A stretch of 64,000 nucleotides of DNA. Origin: Oscillospiraceae bacterium (GTDB lineage: Bacteria; Bacillota; Clostridia; Oscillospirales; Ruminococcaceae). Where the stretch lies: NCBI GenBank assembly GCA_003512525.1, contig DOQG01000003.1:1-64000 (forward strand). The letters run 5' to 3'. The notes under the pieces are model-generated. The model was not told where the DNA came from. It saw nothing but the letters and a program-made list of their open reading frames with translations, and did not search any database. Positions within the stretch are counted from its first letter, which is position 1; each line of letters opens with the position of its first letter. Positions 17,701 to 25,119 of this stretch are shown here, piece after piece. The translations under genes and the position numbers were made by a program.

Positions 17701-17841
17701 GCTGTCTGAAACCGATGACGATGTACTGCTATCGTTACCGCTCTGTGCGGCGAATGCAAGCAGACCCGAGGATGTGCCTATCATTGCGGCTGCAAGTACT
17801 ATTGAAACTATCTTTATGATCTTTTTTCTTATCTCTTTCAT
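14743..17841 (-). CDS. Large exported heptad-repeat (x-x-x-L-x-x-G) protein, YhgE/Pip-like repeats
   Basis: 1032 aa. An N-terminal hydrophobic segment (about 9-31) with an Ala-rich end (LLAFAAQ) looks like a signal peptide or anchor; Ser/Thr/Asp-rich linker to about 65; a non-repeat domain to about 290; first heptad array about 294-535; helical charged domain about 540-720 (rich in Ala, Gln, Lys); second array about 734-970; short tail. Units are multiples of the 7-residue pattern L-x-x-G-x-x-x, such as GAGQLKDGTGTLVSG, known from YhgE/Pip proteins and some MMPL proteins. Unlike YhgE it has no C-terminal membrane domain. It lies 14 bases after an MMPL transporter gene and probably forms an extracytoplasmic rod or partner for it. 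The function is unknown. Confidence 0.75.
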   Translation of the reverse strand: MKEIRKKIIKIVSIVLAAAMIGTSSGLLAFAAQSGNDSSTSSSVSDSTETGSSEKSSSDTDGKEETVYIIANADGTTKKVIVSDWLKNGSQSASISDETSLKDIKNVKGNESFTNNGENYTWAANGSDIYYQGTTDKALPVDMKITYTLDGKTVTPDEIKGKSGKVTIRFDYTNNEKRTVKVDGKDMEMYVPFLMVTGTVLDNEKFTNIEVTNGKLVNDGDRSAVLGFALPGMQENLGLDKDDYEIPSYVEISADVKNFELMTCMTVGTTELFNEVDTDKLNMDDIDGTIKEFTDAVDQLSDGSSQLYDGLVTLFEKSGELADGTKQLADGAGTLYDGTGTLVSGVNDLKTGADALNTGAVQLKDGTVSLVAGIKDLKSGAEALDSGAGQLKDGTGTLVSGVNDLKSGADALDSGAGQLKDGTGTLVSGANDLKDGAGALDSGAGQLKDGTGSLVSGVNDLKTGADALNTGAGQLKDGTTALVSGAKDLIAGADQLNSGAASLDSGAAQVESGAGQVSTGASDLSKGLGQLSSNSEQLNAGAKQVFETLLSTAETQIKASGLTVNTLTIKNYKTELNKLVSSLDKDKVYDLAYNTALKKVTAEVEKNNDAITAGVTQAVQAKVLEAVLKTAGYEMTAEQYNAAVKAGQIPEAVQKQVDAAVTAQMATDNVKAQISTNIEAQKKQLIDQNMKSDAVTTQINEAVAKAAAGQTTIKNLITQLDSYNQFYTGLTTYTAGVDSAYSGSQTLTAGASQLYSGTKDLHSGATQLKNGTEQLTSGGSTLIAGVNQLDKGAGDLKDGTASLVTGVDTLHSGALQLNKGASDLKDGTASLVTGVGTLQSGAADLNKGASDLKDGTSSLVTGVGTLQSGATDLNKGASDLKDGTASLVAGVNTLYDGAVQLDNGAGDLKDGTVSLVAGVGTLHSGALQLHDGAGDLKDGADKLNDGVATLIDGVKQLRDGAKELNDGMDEFNEKAVKKIVDAVDGDIAGLIDKLKATVAAGKDYDTFGGKSDKTEGTVKFIYRTESISADDE
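14930..15640. repeat. Second heptad array: about five 84-bp coding repeats
   Basis: The DNA repeats in units of 84 bp (28 codons, four heptads), seen as recurring blocks like CCGTCCTTTAAGTCGC with small changes. Translated unit is of the type KGASDLKDGTASLVTG followed by GTLQSGAADLN. Length changes by recombination are plausible. Confidence 0.8.
16240..16960. repeat. First heptad array: about six 84-bp coding repeats
   Basis: Units of 84 bp with consensus such as GCGCCGCTGTCAAG and CCGTCCTTTAACTGTCC on the plus strand. The translated unit is of the type GAGQLKDGTGTLVSG followed by VNDLKSGADALDS. Related to, but distinct from, the second array in the same gene. Confidence 0.8.
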
Positions 17842-17855
17842 GCTGTTGTCCTTTC

Positions 17856-19946
17856 TCAGTTCGTTTTCTTATCGGCTTCTCTTGCTTCCTTGAAGCCAAG
17901 GCTCGTGTGGATTATAATCTTATCGAAGAGCTTGAGCATAGCGGGTAATAACAGGATTACCGATACCATACTGATGATAGCGCCTCTTGCCATAAGAGCA
18001 CACAGCGAGCTTATCATATCTACATTTGAATAAATACCTACACCGAATGTTGCGGCAAAAAATCCGAGCGCACTTACGATGATCGAAGGTATTGAAGATT
18101 TAAGAGCCGTGTAAACCGCTTCATTCTTGTCGTTACCCTTATTACGTTCCTTTTTATATCTTGTAGTCATCAGGATCGCATAGTCAACGGTAGCACCGAG
18201 CTGGATCGTACTGATACAGATAGGTGCGATGAATGCAAGCTCTGTACCTGTGTAACAAGGAATACCGAGATTTACGAAGATTGCAAACTCGATTACCGCC
18301 ACAAGTATCAGCGGGAGTGAAACCGACTTGAAGGTTACCAGAATGATAAGGAAGATTGCGGCTATCGAAATAACGTCAACTACCTTGAAGTCCCTGTCGG
18401 TTACTTCGATAAGGTCCTTCGTACAAGGAGCTTCACCGATAAGCATTGCCGAGCTGTCATACTTCTTTATAATGTTGTTTATCTCTGTTACCTGATTATT
18501 GACTTCGTCTGTTGCCGTACCGTACTCACTGCCTACAAGCATAAGCTGATACTTATCACCCTTAAGCACTTCGGATATTGAATCGGGGATCATCTCTGAG
18601 GGAACAGCCGAGCCGATAAGCGAATCAAAGCCTACCGCAAGGTTTACACCGTCAACCTTTCCGACCTCGTCAAGCATCGCCTTTGCGTCCTTCTGCGACA
18701 GCTTTGAATCTGCGAGTATCATATGAACGTTCGACATTCCGAAATCGTCCTTCAGCTTTGTGTTGGCGATAACGAAGTCCATATCCTGAGGCATTGTCTG
18801 GCTCAGATCGTAATATTTCTGTGTGTTGTTATAACCGTAAACCGCAGGTCCGATAAGTACAGCGAATATTATAAGGAATATCCATGAACGTTTTGTTATA
18901 AACCTTGCCACCTTGTCAAACTTCGGCATAAGCTGTTTGTGTCTTGTCTTTTCGATAGCCTTATCGAATACAAGGATAAGTGACGGAAGAATTGTTACGC
19001 AGCCGATAAGACCGAAAACAACGCCTTTAGCCATTACTATACCAAGGTCCGCACCAAGCGTGAAGCTCATAAAGCACATTGAAAGGAAGCCGGCTATTGT
19101 TGTGATCGACGAGCTTGCTACAGAAATGATACTGTTTGAAATGGCGTGTGCCATCGCACGTTCCTTATCGCCGTCAAATCTTACCTTCTGTTCGTTGTAG
19201 CTGTGCCAGAGGAATATCGAGTAGTCCATTGTAACACCAAGCTGTAAGATAGCAGAAAGTGCCTTTGTTATGTAGCTTATCTCGCCTAAGAAGTAGTTAC
19301 TGCCCAGGTTGTAGAGAATAGCCATACCGATACTTGCGAGGAAGATGATCGGTATCAGGAACGAATCCATAAAGAGCATCATTACTACTACCGCAAGAAC
19401 TACTGCGATAGCTACATATATCGGCTCTTCCTGCTCACAAAGGTTCTTGAGGTCTGTTACCATTGCGGACATACCGGAAACGAAGCACTGATTGTTCGTT
19501 ACATCTCTTATCGTGTTGATAGCGTCCATTGTTTCGTCGGCTGATGTCGATGTATCGAAGAATACCGCCATCACTGTTGAATGATCGGTGTTGAATGCGT
19601 CTTTTATCTTATCGGGAAGAATATCCATAGGTATTGATACGTCTGCAATCGAATCATACCAGATCACCGAATCAACGTGATCTACAGCTTCAATTTTTTC
19701 TTTAAGAGCGGAAACGTCTTTCGGTTCCATATCCTCCACAATTATCATACTGAATGCGCCCTTGCCGAAGTCATTCAGCAGAATGTCCTGACCCTGTATG
19801 GTTTCCATAGTATCGGGCAGGTAATTTAGCATATCGTAATTTATTCTCGTTGCGATCATACCGAGTACCGAGGGTATCAGCAGTACGACCGCAACAATAA
19901 GAATGATTACTCTGTGCTTTGTTATCCATTTGCCTAGCTTAATCAT
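17856..19946 (-). CDS. MMPL/RND-family transporter
   Basis: 696 aa, GGAGGG before the ATG. The classic duplicated layout: helix 1 (about 12-32), external loop to about 165, helices 2-6 (about 170-330), helix 7 near 350, external loop to about 530, helices 8-12 (535-685). Conserved internal GVTMDYSIFLWHSY and GATVDYAILMTTRYK occupy the two equivalent positions where MMPL/SecDF-type proteins hold the proton-relay Asp-Tyr pair. Exports lipids or hydrophobic drugs in known relatives. It overlaps the DUF308 gene by 8 bases and is followed by the heptad-repeat gene; regulator TetR lies divergently upstream. Confidence 0.92.
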   Translation of the reverse strand: MIKLGKWITKHRVIILIVAVVLLIPSVLGMIATRINYDMLNYLPDTMETIQGQDILLNDFGKGAFSMIIVEDMEPKDVSALKEKIEAVDHVDSVIWYDSIADVSIPMDILPDKIKDAFNTDHSTVMAVFFDTSTSADETMDAINTIRDVTNNQCFVSGMSAMVTDLKNLCEQEEPIYVAIAVVLAVVVMMLFMDSFLIPIIFLASIGMAILYNLGSNYFLGEISYITKALSAILQLGVTMDYSIFLWHSYNEQKVRFDGDKERAMAHAISNSIISVASSSITTIAGFLSMCFMSFTLGADLGIVMAKGVVFGLIGCVTILPSLILVFDKAIEKTRHKQLMPKFDKVARFITKRSWIFLIIFAVLIGPAVYGYNNTQKYYDLSQTMPQDMDFVIANTKLKDDFGMSNVHMILADSKLSQKDAKAMLDEVGKVDGVNLAVGFDSLIGSAVPSEMIPDSISEVLKGDKYQLMLVGSEYGTATDEVNNQVTEINNIIKKYDSSAMLIGEAPCTKDLIEVTDRDFKVVDVISIAAIFLIILVTFKSVSLPLILVAVIEFAIFVNLGIPCYTGTELAFIAPICISTIQLGATVDYAILMTTRYKKERNKGNDKNEAVYTALKSSIPSIIVSALGFFAATFGVGIYSNVDMISSLCALMARGAIISMVSVILLLPAMLKLFDKIIIHTSLGFKEAREADKKTN

Positions 19947-20538
19947 CTTTGTCCTCCCTATCGCTTGTTTCTACATAAATTTTGTCATCGGCGTGTATTT
20001 CTTTTTTAATGGCCTTGACTGTGTAAGCGGCGATCCATATGTTGGATAAACCGTCTGCAAGCAATGTGATACCGAGCAGAACCGTAAGGGCTACCGCACT
20101 CTCAAAAGGATTTATGAGTAACAGTATCCCGACAGCACCCGTAACTATCGCACTGACAAGTATCAGCCACCAACCGTTTACGCCGAAACGCTTTGCATCG
20201 ACAGCAGTCTGGATTTTCATTATGCCGTCTATCATAAAGTAAATACCCATTATAACAGGTACCAGAGCCATTACATTGCCCGGATGAAGTATTACGATCA
20301 AACCCAGCAGTATTGCTATGACACCGAATGCAAAGTCAAACTGGAACGCCAACCCGTAAGGGTCTGACGAAAAATAACCCGTGATTTTAACGATGCCGAA
20401 TACTATAGCGGAAATACCGAGCATATAGCATACGGCAAGCATTGAGATCTCCGGGAAAATTATCAGTATAAGTCCGATGACCGCTATTGCGGCACAAGCA
20501 GAAATATAAGCTACTTTTGCACGTTTTATAAATCTCAT
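19939..20538 (-). CDS. DUF308/HdeD-like membrane protein
   Basis: 199 aa. About six membrane helices in three pairs (10-50, 68-108, 120-165), with the internal pattern of HdeD/DUF308 proteins (repeated G-I/L-x-P-x-x-S/A-turns: IFPEIS, LHPGNV, INPFES). It ends in a charged cytoplasmic tail. HdeD is linked to acid resistance in enterobacteria, but for most homologues no function is known. First gene of the three-gene operon, translationally coupled to the MMPL gene. Confidence 0.82.
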   Translation of the reverse strand: MRFIKRAKVAYISACAAIAVIGLILIIFPEISMLAVCYMLGISAIVFGIVKITGYFSSDPYGLAFQFDFAFGVIAILLGLIVILHPGNVMALVPVIMGIYFMIDGIMKIQTAVDAKRFGVNGWWLILVSAIVTGAVGILLLINPFESAVALTVLLGITLLADGLSNIWIAAYTVKAIKKEIHADDKIYVETSDREDKDD

Positions 20539-20598
20539 GGTTTTCAGTCCTTTCTTTTTCTTTACAGCTATATTTTATCCCGTTTTCACTATTTCTAC

Positions 20599-20655
20599 AA
20601 CAGTCAACCGCGTGTCAATGTTCAAATTTCAGGCAATCGATAAAAATTGACTGTT
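20599..20655. promoter_or_regulatory. 9-bp inverted repeat pair in the divergent tetR/DUF308 region
   Basis: AACAGTCAA (20599-20607) and TTGACTGTT (20647-20655) are exact inverted copies 39 bp apart. The left copy adjoins another TTGACA-like half-site (CGTGTCAATG, 20611-20620). They lie between the start codons of the divergent genes. Two-site binding by the TetR protein is a reasonable guess. Confidence 0.35.
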
Positions 20656-20660
20656 TTTTG

Positions 20661-20680
20661 GGCAAACAAGCTTTTTTGCC
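20661..20680. promoter_or_regulatory. Imperfect palindrome, candidate TetR operator
   Basis: GGCAAA-c-AAGCTT-tt-TTTGCC: outer 6-bp arms and a central 6-bp palindrome, just upstream of the tetR -35. Size fits TetR-family operators, but the spacing is off by one base. Confidence 0.35.
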
Positions 20681-20686
20681 TAAAAC

Positions 20687-20715
20687 TTGAATTTTTAATA
20701 GAAATGTTGTATAAT
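20687..20715 (+). promoter_or_regulatory. Promoter of the TetR regulator gene
   Basis: TTGAAT (20687-20692), 17-bp spacer, TATAAT (20710-20715). Confidence 0.65.
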
Positions 20716-20765
20716 ATGTACCGGAGAAAAGAAAACAGCTGAACTAAAGCTAAAACGGAGGTTAT

Positions 20766-21329
20766 ATGTCGGCACTTACCAAAAGAGCTATACAGGAATC
20801 TTTCAAAAAACTGCTGAGTACTCAGCCTTTAGATAAAATAACAGTCAAGAATATAACAGACGACTGTGGAGTAAACCGTAACACGTTTTACTATCATTAC
20901 AGCGATATATATCAGCTCCTTGAAGAAATCTTCCTTACAGAAGCACAAAAGTCGGTAGATGAGATGGTGATCGGTCAGTCTTGGGAGGAAGGGTTAAAAA
21001 CAGGGCTTTGTTTTGTCAAGGAAAACAAGAAGCTTGTCTACCACGTTTACAATTCACTGCACCGTGAAACGATTGAGCGTTATCTTTACAGCGTTTCACT
21101 GGATTTCGCGAATAAGTTCATCGGAAATGCATCAAAGCAACTTGAACTTAATGTATCGGATGAGGATAAAAATTTTATAGCATCATTCTACAAATACGGT
21201 ATAGTGGGGATAGTGCTTGATTGGCTTGAGAGAGGAATGAAGAGCGACCCCGATAAGCTTATCACGAAGATGTCTACCTTACTGACGGGAACGCTTAAGA
21301 CAGTTCTTGAAAACGCAAGTAAAAAATAA
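20766..21329 (+). CDS. TetR/AcrR-family transcriptional regulator
   Basis: 187 aa, GGAGG before the ATG. N-terminal HTH about residues 8-55: AIQESFKKLLSTQPLDKITV then DCGVNRNTFYYHYSD, the classic TetR recognition helix ending in FYYHY. The C-terminal all-helical ligand/dimer domain looks like the DhaS/TetR_C_8 type. It is divergent from the DUF308-MMPL-heptad operon with candidate operators between, so it most likely represses that operon and relieves it on binding an exported compound. Confidence 0.9.
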   Translation: MSALTKRAIQESFKKLLSTQPLDKITVKNITDDCGVNRNTFYYHYSDIYQLLEEIFLTEAQKSVDEMVIGQSWEEGLKTGLCFVKENKKLVYHVYNSLHRETIERYLYSVSLDFANKFIGNASKQLELNVSDEDKNFIASFYKYGIVGIVLDWLERGMKSDPDKLITKMSTLLTGTLKTVLENASKK

Positions 21330-21335
21330 TACATA

Positions 21336-21370
21336 AAGTCGGTTGCTTATCCTCTGCAATCGGCTTTTTA
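21336..21370 (+). terminator. Terminator after tetR
   Basis: AAGTCGGTTGC (21336-21346) pairs, with two G-U pairs, with GCAATCGGCTT (21356-21366), followed by TTT. Confidence 0.7.
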
Positions 21371-21395
21371 TGTATGTCGGAACTGTTTATCCGTC

Positions 21396-21424
21396 TTGAC
21401 TTTTTTTCTGTTTTATAGTATGAT
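21396..21424 (+). promoter_or_regulatory. Promoter of the aroA-aroC operon
   Basis: TTGACT (21396-21401), 17-bp spacer, TATGAT (21419-21424), 35 bases before the aroA ATG. Confidence 0.7.
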
Positions 21425-21458
21425 TATTCTGATAAATTCGGATCAAAGGCGGAACATA

Positions 21459-22676
21459 ATGGACATAAAAATAACACCGACAAAGCTCGGAGGTAAGCTT
21501 ATCGTACCGCCGTCAAAAAGCATTTCGCACAGAATGCTTATATGCGCGGCTTTATGCGACGGTATGACTCATATAGATAACCTGCTTGAATGTATGGACT
21601 CACATGCTACTATAAATGCGCTGACCGCACTTGGAGCGGAAATAAAAGGCAAAAACGGAAGCTATGATGTAAAAGGAATAGTAAATCCGAAAAAAACAGC
21701 AGTTGTAGACTGCTTTGAAAGCGGCTCAACACTGAGATTTATGATCCCGATATTCTCTGCGTTCGGTTGCGAGGCTGAGTTTACAGGCAGAGGAAAATTA
21801 CCGGAAAGACCGATAACACCTATTATTAAGCCGATGATCGACAACGGAGCGACATTTGAAACGCTCACTATGCCTTATAAGGTAAAAGGTAAGCTTCACG
21901 GCGGAAAATATTATATAGACGGCAGCGTATCATCGCAGTTTATAACAGGGCTTTTATTTGCGCTTTCTGTACTGAAAGAAGACAGCGAGATAATTCTTAC
22001 CACAAAGCTTGAATCAAGACCATATGTGAATATCACGATAGACTGCATGAAACAGTTCGGCGTTGAAGTCGCCGAAACGGAAAACGGCTACTTCGTAAAA
22101 GGCGGTCAGAAATATCAGCCGCATAACTGCACTGTTGAAGCGGATATGTCGCAGAGCGCATTCTTCATTGCCGCAAACTGCGCAGGCTCAGATATAGAGC
22201 TTGCAAACCTTAATATGAACAGTGTTCAGGGCGATAAAGCTATAATCGATATCGCCGACAAGTTCAAAAACGGCGGTGATCTGTCGATAATAGACGCATC
22301 GGATATTCCCGACCTTGTCCCTGCGATTGCTGTAATGATGAGCTTCTGGAAAAAGCCGTGCAGGATAATCAACTGCGAGAGATTACGCATCAAGGAATGC
22401 GACCGTCTGGCGGCTACTACCGAGCTTATAAACGATCTCGGCGGTAAAGCAATTTCTACAGAAAACAGCATTGAAATATTCCCTGTTAAAGCGTTCAAGG
22501 GCGGTACGGTACGCAATTACAACGATCACAGAATAGCAATGGCAGGTGCTGTTGCGGCTACACGCTCAACAGGCGATGTAATAATAAAAGGCGCTGAATG
22601 TACAAACAAGTCCTATCCCGGATTTTTTGATGATTTCAGAGCACTCGGAGGTATAGCAGATGTCATCAGCGTTTAA
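21459..22676 (+). CDS. aroA: 3-phosphoshikimate 1-carboxyvinyltransferase (EPSP synthase)
   Basis: 405 aa from the ATG at 21459, preceded by AAAGGCGGA; an in-frame ATG-like start 21 codons earlier falls on the promoter. Joins shikimate-3-phosphate and PEP in aromatic amino acid synthesis. Family marks: VPPSKSISHRML near the N-terminus, ESGSTLRFMIP, GRGKLPERP, DGSVSSQFITGLL, then EADMSQSAFF, RIKECDRL and YNDHRIAMA near the end. Overlaps aroC by 17 bases. Confidence 0.96.
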   Translation: MDIKITPTKLGGKLIVPPSKSISHRMLICAALCDGMTHIDNLLECMDSHATINALTALGAEIKGKNGSYDVKGIVNPKKTAVVDCFESGSTLRFMIPIFSAFGCEAEFTGRGKLPERPITPIIKPMIDNGATFETLTMPYKVKGKLHGGKYYIDGSVSSQFITGLLFALSVLKEDSEIILTTKLESRPYVNITIDCMKQFGVEVAETENGYFVKGGQKYQPHNCTVEADMSQSAFFIAANCAGSDIELANLNMNSVQGDKAIIDIADKFKNGGDLSIIDASDIPDLVPAIAVMMSFWKKPCRIINCERLRIKECDRLAATTELINDLGGKAISTENSIEIFPVKAFKGGTVRNYNDHRIAMAGAVAATRSTGDVIIKGAECTNKSYPGFFDDFRALGGIADVISV

Positions 22677-23736
22677 GTTCGGAGAGCTTTCTGTTTCAAT
22701 ATTCGGAGAATCTCACGGTAAGGCAATAGGTGTTGTGATAGACGGGCTTCCGGGCGGAATAAAGATTGATTTTGACGCGGTGCTTGACTTTATGGCAAGA
22801 CGTGCGCCTAAAAAAGACGGCACAAGCACAATGCGCAGTGAAAAAGACTTCCCGAACATAGTATCCGGAATGGTAGATGGTGTGCTGACAGGCACTCCCC
22901 TTTGCGCTGTGATACAGAATACAGATCAGCATTCGGCTGATTATAAGAGCGTGAGCCATCTTGCACGACCCGGTCACGCCGATTATACAGGATATGTGCG
23001 TTATAACGGCAGTAACGACCTGCGCGGCGGTGGACATTTTTCGGGAAGAATTACCGCGCCGCTGGTTTTTGCGGGTGCTATCGCATCTCAGATACTTGAA
23101 AGCAAGGGGATAACCTCAGGAGCGCATATCCTGTCAATAATGGACGCAGACGATGAACACTTTGACCCTGTGAACGTGAATGCTGAGCAATTAAAGCAAG
23201 TCAGAAGCCGCTATCTTCCGCTTATCAATACCAACGTTGAACAGCAGATGAGGGATATTATATCTAACGCATCTGCAAATCTAGATTCTGTAGGTGGAAT
23301 TATCGAATATGCGGCGGTCGGACTTCCTGCAGGCATAGGCTCGCCTATGTTTGACGGCATTGAAAACAGAATTTCGCAGATAGTATTCGGTGTTCCTGCC
23401 GTAAAGGGTATTGAGTTCGGCGCAGGCTTTGATGTTGCAAATATGTTTGGCAGTCAGAATAATGACGAGTTCTGCATTGAAAACAGCGAAATCAGGACAA
23501 GGACGAATAACCACGGCGGTATTTTAGGCGGTATCACAAGCGGTATGCCAATTATATTCCGCGCCGCAGTAAAGCCTACTCCGTCAATATCGCGTCCTCA
23601 GCAGACGATAGATTATACAACTATGACAGAAGAAACGCTAAATATCAAAGGCAGACATGACCCCTGCATTGTTCCGAGAGCAGTGCCGTGCATAGAGTCT
23701 GCGGCAAACATTGCGATCTTATCTTATTTTATTTGA
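22660..23736 (+). CDS. aroC: Chorismate synthase
   Basis: 358 aa; GGAGG inside the aroA end serves as ribosome site. Converts EPSP to chorismate with reduced FMN. Signatures: GESHGKAIGVVIDGLPGG (N-terminal), RPGHADYTGYVRYNGSNDLRGGGHFSGR, NNHGGILGGITSGMP, RHDPCIVPRAVP. Forms an operon with aroA and DUF4364; the other aro genes are not in the window. Confidence 0.97.
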   Translation: MSSAFKFGELSVSIFGESHGKAIGVVIDGLPGGIKIDFDAVLDFMARRAPKKDGTSTMRSEKDFPNIVSGMVDGVLTGTPLCAVIQNTDQHSADYKSVSHLARPGHADYTGYVRYNGSNDLRGGGHFSGRITAPLVFAGAIASQILESKGITSGAHILSIMDADDEHFDPVNVNAEQLKQVRSRYLPLINTNVEQQMRDIISNASANLDSVGGIIEYAAVGLPAGIGSPMFDGIENRISQIVFGVPAVKGIEFGAGFDVANMFGSQNNDEFCIENSEIRTRTNNHGGILGGITSGMPIIFRAAVKPTPSISRPQQTIDYTTMTEETLNIKGRHDPCIVPRAVPCIESAANIAILSYFI

Positions 23737-23761
23737 TATTCATGCCGAAAGGAGTAAATGT

Positions 23762-24361
23762 ATGAGTATACCCGTTCCTAAATACACTCTTTATGACCGC
23801 AAGGACATTGAAGTGCTCGTGGCGTATATTCTTTACAAGGTCGGCAGTATCACAAAAGACGAGCTTATGCGTTGCACTGTTGATCACGACTTCGTGATGT
23901 ATTTTGATTTGATATGCTGTCTTTTTGATATGGAGGAAAAAGGTTTTATCACCTGCGAAAAAGTCGGTAATGACGAAACCTGTCTTCCGACGGCGAAAAG
24001 CGAATATCTCGCTATTGAGCTTGCTTACACTATACCTCTTTCGATAAGAGAAGATACTGTTTACTATGCAAAAAAGATCACTTCGCACTCCCGGCTTGAA
24101 AAGACAGTAAAGACTGAGATAGTAAAGGTCGAGCAAGGCGGCTATCAGCTTTGCATACGGTTTATAAACGAGATGGGCGGCACGGATCTTATGGAGCTTA
24201 AAATCTACGCTCCGACAAAGGAAAGTGCCGAGCAGATGGAAAAGAGGGTTTTCGACAATCCTGTGGGTGCGTACAGAAACGTACTCAATTCATTTATTCA
24301 AGGGTATCTCACTGTATCGGAAAAGGAGATACAGGAAGTGCTTGATGATACGAAGATTTAA
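23762..24361 (+). CDS. DUF4364 family protein
   Basis: 199 aa from the ATG at 23762 (AAAGGAG 8 bases upstream); 17 further codons in frame overlap aroC and lack a ribosome site. Mixed alpha/beta protein without membrane segments. The first 75 residues (YTLYDRKDIEVLVAYILYKV, then a second helix pair) look like a winged-helix fold, so DNA binding is possible. DUF4364 is frequent in Clostridia; its function is unknown. It is last in the aro operon. Confidence 0.7.
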   Translation: MSIPVPKYTLYDRKDIEVLVAYILYKVGSITKDELMRCTVDHDFVMYFDLICCLFDMEEKGFITCEKVGNDETCLPTAKSEYLAIELAYTIPLSIREDTVYYAKKITSHSRLEKTVKTEIVKVEQGGYQLCIRFINEMGGTDLMELKIYAPTKESAEQMEKRVFDNPVGAYRNVLNSFIQGYLTVSEKEIQEVLDDTKI

Positions 24362-24382
24362 ATAATTAAACTGCATATAAAA

Positions 24383-24412
24383 CAGCGTCCGTGTAAAGCC
24401 ACACGGACGCTG
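24383..24412. terminator. Bidirectional terminator
   Basis: CAGCGTCCGTGT (24383-24394) and ACACGGACGCTG (24401-24412) form a perfect 12-bp stem. It is flanked by T-rich sequence to the right and A-rich to the left, serving both DUF4364 (+) and the MerR gene (-). Confidence 0.88.
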
Positions 24413-24424
24413 AATTTTATAATC

Positions 24425-24799
24425 CTACTTTTTACCGCAACAACCGGGCGAGCACATACCCTTGTACATTTCGATTTTCCTGTCAAGGCGGGAAAGCGTA
24501 TTCTGCATTTCTTCAATCCTGCCTATAAGTGCCTCACGCTGTTCGATTAGTATCGCCATACGGGCTTCTGCGGTAGAATCGCCCTCTTTGAAAAGCGTCA
24601 TATATTCGATAAGCGCTTCAATGGGAAGTCCCGCGTTTCTCATACACTTAATAAACTCTATGGATTTGCAGGAATTTTCGTCATAGTCACGCAGACCGCT
24701 CTTTGTTCTCGGAACATGGGGCAGTAAGCCGATACGTTCATAGTAGCGGAGCGTGTCGTTTGAAATATCGTACTTTTTGCTGACTTCTGAAATAGTCAT
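24425..24799 (-). CDS. MerR-family regulator of the AdhR/NmlR type
   Basis: 124 aa. HTH about 1-38 (TISEVSKKYDISNDTLRYYE, RIGLLP), wing KSGLRDYDEN, then EFIKCMRNAGLPIEALIEYM. The last follows B. subtilis AdhR closely from memory, including the Cys in FIKCMR that senses aldehydes in AdhR. A dimerisation coiled coil (about 80-113) follows. Unusual: the tail ends CSPGCCGKK, three extra cysteines after the coiled coil, which could bind metal or add redox sensing. Its own promoter has the typical MerR 19-bp spacer with a 20-bp palindrome, so autoregulation is likely. Target alcohol dehydrogenase genes are not adjacent. Confidence 0.88.
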   Translation of the reverse strand: MTISEVSKKYDISNDTLRYYERIGLLPHVPRTKSGLRDYDENSCKSIEFIKCMRNAGLPIEALIEYMTLFKEGDSTAEARMAILIEQREALIGRIEEMQNTLSRLDRKIEMYKGMCSPGCCGKK

Positions 24800-24826
24800 A
24801 ATATATCACGTCCTTTCAGTTTATCT

Positions 24827-24857
24827 ATATTATCACACGGAGTTAACTCCGTGTCAA
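24827..24857 (-). promoter_or_regulatory. MerR-type promoter with 20-bp palindromic operator
   Basis: Minus strand TTGACA (24857-24852), 19-bp spacer, TAATAT (24832-24827). The perfect palindrome ACACGGAGTTAACTCCGTGT (24835-24854) fills the spacer. The overlong spacer with a centred dyad is the hallmark of MerR-activated promoters, where the bound regulator untwists the DNA. Confidence 0.85.
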
Positions 24858-24868
24858 GAGGGAAAAGA

Positions 24869-24894
24869 AAAACTGCCGAAAGATCGGCAGTTTT
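24869..24894 (-). terminator. Terminator after the YjfB gene
   Basis: AAAACTGCCGA (24869-24879) and TCGGCAGTTTT (24884-24894), perfect 11-bp stem with a 4-nt loop, then CTTTT on the minus strand. Confidence 0.85.
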
Positions 24895-24900
24895 CAGAAA

Positions 24901-25098
24901 TTATGCTTTGATATTCAGAACGTGTCCTGTTACTCCTGCAGGCGGAATATCGGCACTGTTGATAAGATCAACTACCTCTGCCCCGCTTTGCTCGATGCTG
25001 TCGATGCTCTTTGACAGCATTGCTGTGGAAACGCTCTGTGCTACGTTTGCCTGTGCCATACTGACAGACATACTCGCAATGTAGGAAGTAAGATCCAT
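24901..25098 (-). CDS. YjfB family protein (putative motility protein)
   Basis: 65 aa, excellent AAAGGAGG site 7 bases before the ATG. Helical N-terminal half (SYIASMSVSMAQANVAQSVS, then a second helix ending MLSKSIDSIEQSG), matching the small YjfB family named for a link to motility. It has a short C-terminal extension rich in Pro/Gly (ADIPPAGVTGHVL). It follows thrS by 21 bases and may be read from the thrS transcript. A chemoreceptor is also encoded in this window, but no flagellar genes are. Confidence 0.72.
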   Translation of the reverse strand: MDLTSYIASMSVSMAQANVAQSVSTAMLSKSIDSIEQSGAEVVDLINSADIPPAGVTGHVLNIKA

Positions 25099-25119
25099 AA
25101 CAAGACCTCCTTTAAGCTA

